Under the pieces are notes generated by a model, which saw only the letters and a program-made list of their open reading frames with translations, did not search any database and had not been told where the DNA came from. The translations under genes were made by a program, and so were the position numbers. Source: Allobrachymonas sp. (GTDB lineage: Bacteria; Pseudomonadota; Gammaproteobacteria; Burkholderiales; Burkholderiaceae_C). From it: 6,815 nucleotides of DNA. The stretch spans positions 1 to 6,815 of the forward strand of contig JAGOGU010000078.1 in the NCBI GenBank assembly GCA_017996515.1. Reading direction: 5' to 3'. This document shows positions 5,403 through 6,815 of the stretch, one piece after another; position 1 is the first letter of the stretch; each line of letters starts with the position of its first letter.

Positions 5403-5556
5403 GCACACCGACCGCGCAACCACCGCGAACCCATCGCACGCCGACCGCGCATCCATGGTGAACCCATCGCACACCGACCGCGCAACCACCGTGAACCCAT
5501 CGCACACCGATCGCGCAACCACCGTGAACCCATCGCACACCGATCGCGCAACCACC
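5403..5556. repeat. 33-bp tandem repeat (minisatellite), about 4.7 copies
   Basis: Units start at 5403, 5436, 5469, 5502 and 5535 (the last is 22 nt). The core is GCACACCGACCGCGCAACC followed by ACCGTGAACCCATC. The second unit is the most diverged; the third and fourth differ by one base. As 33 is a multiple of three, all three plus frames and at least one minus frame stay open, giving 11-residue repeats such as SHTDRATTVNP. No start signal or family points to a protein. Confidence 0.9.
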
Positions 5557-5692
5557 TCAAATCGACCGCAAATTCATCGTGATTTCATCGTGCGTGCAGG
5601 GTCAATGTCGTGGACAGGATGCCAGATGTATATCGCTTCGCTCCCTACATCCAGAATTTCGCCCGCTAGGTCGCTTCGCGCCCGTCGCAGTC

Positions 5693-5732
5693 AACTCAGG
5701 GCTTCGCCCCGAGACCCCTAGTGTCCTGAGTT
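5693..5732. repeat. Nested inverted repeat
   Basis: AACTCAGG (5693-5700) and CCTGAGTT (5725-5732) are perfect 8-base inverted arms. Inside them GGGC-TTC-GCCC (5699-5708) can form a small hairpin using part of the left arm. The right arm follows CTAG (5718-5721), a favoured target of some IS630-family elements, so this may be the scar or end of a lost insertion sequence (speculative). Confidence 0.4.
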
Positions 5733-5810
5733 AGAAATTCGCGGATTGCTTGTTCGAGCTGTCTTGTTGATCTGTGGTAGCTGCGCACGCGCCGCAGATC
5801 AATGCCGAAA

Positions 5811-5965
5811 CCTCAGGCGCAGTCCACCCTGAGGCAAAAACCGCCACCTCGCCGCAGAATAAGTGCGCTTCCTGACCGCCGTTCACACGCCCTGCTGTAG
5901 AAGCAGGGATACCATGACTATGTTTGTACATCATGCGGAAGTCCGGGGGAAAACGAGCGCCCCCG
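5811..5965. repeat. Cluster of three hairpins
   Basis: Three inverted repeats follow each other: CCTCAGG/CCTGAGG (5811-5817, 5828-5834), CCCTGCT/AGCAGGG (5890-5896, 5902-5908, loop GTAGA) and CGGGGG/CCCCCG (5944-5949, 5960-5965). All arms match perfectly. No T-tract suggests a terminator. They may belong to a structured RNA or to mobile-element remains. Confidence 0.4.
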
Positions 5966-6044
5966 CACACTTCCCCGCTGGTTCGGGCTGCGACGGTCTG
6001 CGGTTCGGTCTCCAAAATGGGAACCAAACACGGCTGCATGAGAC

Positions 6045-6096
6045 TGTTCCTGTTTTTCGTCGAGATATTGCATTGAACGAATAAACGGAACATACT
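6045..6096 (+). promoter_or_regulatory. abiE promoter with paired inverted-repeat operators
   Basis: TTGCAT (6068-6073) and CATACT (6091-6096) are 17 nt apart. Two 16-base inverted arms flank and overlap them: TGTTCCTGTTTTTCGT (6045-6060) and, inverted, ACGAATAAACGGAACA (6077-6092), agreeing at 13 of 16 positions with centres 32 nt apart. AbiEi antitoxins are known to bind inverted repeats in their own promoter and repress it cooperatively, so these are very likely its operators. The -10 ends only 6 nt before the start codon. Confidence 0.7.
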
Positions 6097-6102
6097 CCCA
6101 CC

Positions 6103-6708
6103 ATGCTCGCCGACACCCACACCCAGCGCGTCCTTGATCTGGCCACCCAGAAGGGGTTGCTGCGCGCCAGCGATCTGGACGCCATCGATGCGCCCCGGGT
6201 TGTCCTGACGCGCCTGACCGCCGCTGGCGTTCTGGAAAGGGTCGGGCGTGGCCTGTACCGCCTGCCGGATGCGCACGGATCGGAATTCGAAAGTCTCGCG
6301 ATCGTCGCCACCAAGGTGCCGCAGGCCGTGTTCTGCCTGCTCACGGCGCTGCAATTCCACGAGCTGACCACGCAACTGCCGCGCCAGATCTGGATCGCCA
6401 TGCCGCGCGGCAGCCACGTGCCCCGGATCGACTATCCGCCGGTCAAGATGGTTCAGATGACCGGCGACGTCTACACGGCGGGCGTCGAGGAGCACCTGCG
6501 CGACGGCATGAAGCTGCGGGTGTACGGCGTGGCAAAGACGGTCGTGGACTGCTTCAAGCACCGCAACAAGATCGGCCTGGACGTGGCGCTGGAGGCGCTG
6601 AAAGACGCACGCGCCAAACGCCAGGCAACGGCGGACGACCTGTGGCGCTATGCGAAGGTCTGCCGCGTGGCCAACGTGATGCGCCCCTACCTGGAGGCCG
6701 TCGAATGA
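6103..6708 (+). CDS. abiEi: AbiEi-family antitoxin and transcriptional repressor (type IV TA)
   Basis: 201 residues, the usual size. Residues 1-55 form a winged helix-turn-helix (LATQKGLLRASDLDAI, then LTRLTAAGVLERVGRGLYRLP) that binds the operators upstream. The rest (about 60-200) is the AbiEi C-terminal domain: FCLLTALQFHELTTQLPRQIWIA, then LRVYGVAKTVVDCFKHRNKIGLDVALEALKDA, a highly typical block (139-170). In this type IV system the antitoxin does not bind the toxin directly but counteracts its effect and represses the operon; originally described as phage abortive infection. The downstream toxin gene overlaps by 4 nt (ATGA). There is no ribosome-binding sequence in front of the ATG and the promoter predicts transcription beginning at or near it, so translation may be leaderless. 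Divergent from the minus-strand block. Confidence 0.93.
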   Translation: MLADTHTQRVLDLATQKGLLRASDLDAIDAPRVVLTRLTAAGVLERVGRGLYRLPDAHGSEFESLAIVATKVPQAVFCLLTALQFHELTTQLPRQIWIAMPRGSHVPRIDYPPVKMVQMTGDVYTAGVEEHLRDGMKLRVYGVAKTVVDCFKHRNKIGLDVALEALKDARAKRQATADDLWRYAKVCRVANVMRPYLEAVE

Positions 6709-6815
6709 GCAACGTCGCGGCTTCCGTGCGCGCCCGCCTGCTCAACGTCGCCAAGGCGCAGGGCGTGGACTTCAATCAGGTGCTGGTGCGTTTCGCGCTG
6801 GAGCGCATCCTCTAC
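6705..6815 (+). CDS. abiEii: AbiEii nucleotidyltransferase toxin, N-terminal part
   Basis: Only the first 37 codons are inside the window; the gene runs off the right edge. The visible MSNVAASVRARLLNVAKAQGV... DFNQVLVRFALERILY matches the N-terminal helices of AbiEii/AbiGii toxins, which precede the DNA-polymerase-beta-like nucleotidyltransferase core. That core (with its GS and D.D metal site) is not in view, so activity cannot be judged. Members add nucleotides to target RNAs, in some cases the 3' end of tRNA, blocking translation. The ATG overlaps the abiEi stop by 4 nt, giving the standard antitoxin-toxin order. Identity rests on these few residues plus the neighbour. Confidence 0.85.
   Translation, partial: MSNVAASVRARLLNVAKAQGVDFNQVLVRFALERILY

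Larger units (their letters stand above)
5138..6044. other. Long non-coding stretch with repeats and hairpins
   Basis: About 900 bases between the minus-strand terminator and the AbiE promoter, with no protein gene I can support. It holds a 24-bp tandem duplication, a 33-bp minisatellite, a nested inverted repeat and a cluster of hairpins, each listed separately. Long open frames cross it (5137-5721 on +, 5731-6561 on -), but one is the translated repeat and the other runs antisense through abiEi. The sequence may be debris of old mobile elements. Confidence 0.6.

Noticed and set aside
5403..5556. CRISPR array
   Set aside because: The units are contiguous with no unique spacers, and no cas gene is nearby.
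5137..5721. 194-codon plus-strand open frame through the minisatellite
   Set aside because: Its apparent repeats follow from the 33-bp unit, equally open in other frames. There is no good start signal or family match.
5811..5834. Intrinsic terminator
   Set aside because: The hairpin is followed by A rather than T on the plus strand, and on the minus strand the T-run precedes the stem.
5731..6561. 276-codon minus-strand open frame
   Set aside because: Half of it is antisense to the clearly coding abiEi gene and the remainder covers the hairpin region. It shows no recognisable family.

Overview
The window is a GC-rich accessory region from a bacterium. Base composition, the style of the proteins and the insertion-sequence debris fit a Burkholderiales-type betaproteobacterium (inference; there is no rRNA or core gene to prove it). 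It looks like part of a plasmid, integrative element or genomic island: almost every gene belongs to a stabilisation, toxin-antitoxin (TA) or regulatory family, and no housekeeping gene is present.

Layout from left to right. Positions 1-288 hold a truncated IS21-type transposase (IstA) fragment on +. A long minus-strand block follows. A Phd/YefM-like antitoxin (828-1082) and PIN-domain toxin (403-831) come first, then a FitA-like ribbon-helix-helix antitoxin (1605-1862) with a FitB/VapC-like PIN toxin (1186-1608). Next, after a non-coding gap with several hairpins (1924-2280), are a two-part ParC-like/antitoxin protein (2553-3029) and a ParE/RelE toxin (2281-2583). The block ends with a two-gene operon made of a small ribbon-helix-helix regulator (4829-5032) and a 538-residue Lon-like AAA+ ATPase with no protease domain (3226-4842). 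A strong minus-strand terminator (5115-5137) insulates this operon from upstream. Positions 5138-6044 have no convincing protein gene but carry a 24-bp tandem duplication, a 33-bp minisatellite and several hairpins. On the plus strand an AbiEi antitoxin (6103-6708) is followed by the start of an AbiEii toxin (6705 to the window edge).

The region therefore packs four TA modules of different families (Phd-PIN, FitAB-type, ParC/antitoxin-ParE and type IV AbiE) into about 6.8 kb. In each pair the antitoxin comes first and overlaps the toxin, by 4 nt in three cases and by 4 or 31 nt in the fourth. Three of the four have a readable promoter with the same -35 hexamer, TTGCAT, overlapped by inverted or repeated motifs suitable for autorepression. 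The element most likely to be undescribed is the regulator plus Lon-like ATPase operon, whose first 200 or so residues I cannot assign to any family. The ParC-like/antitoxin two-domain protein is the second candidate.
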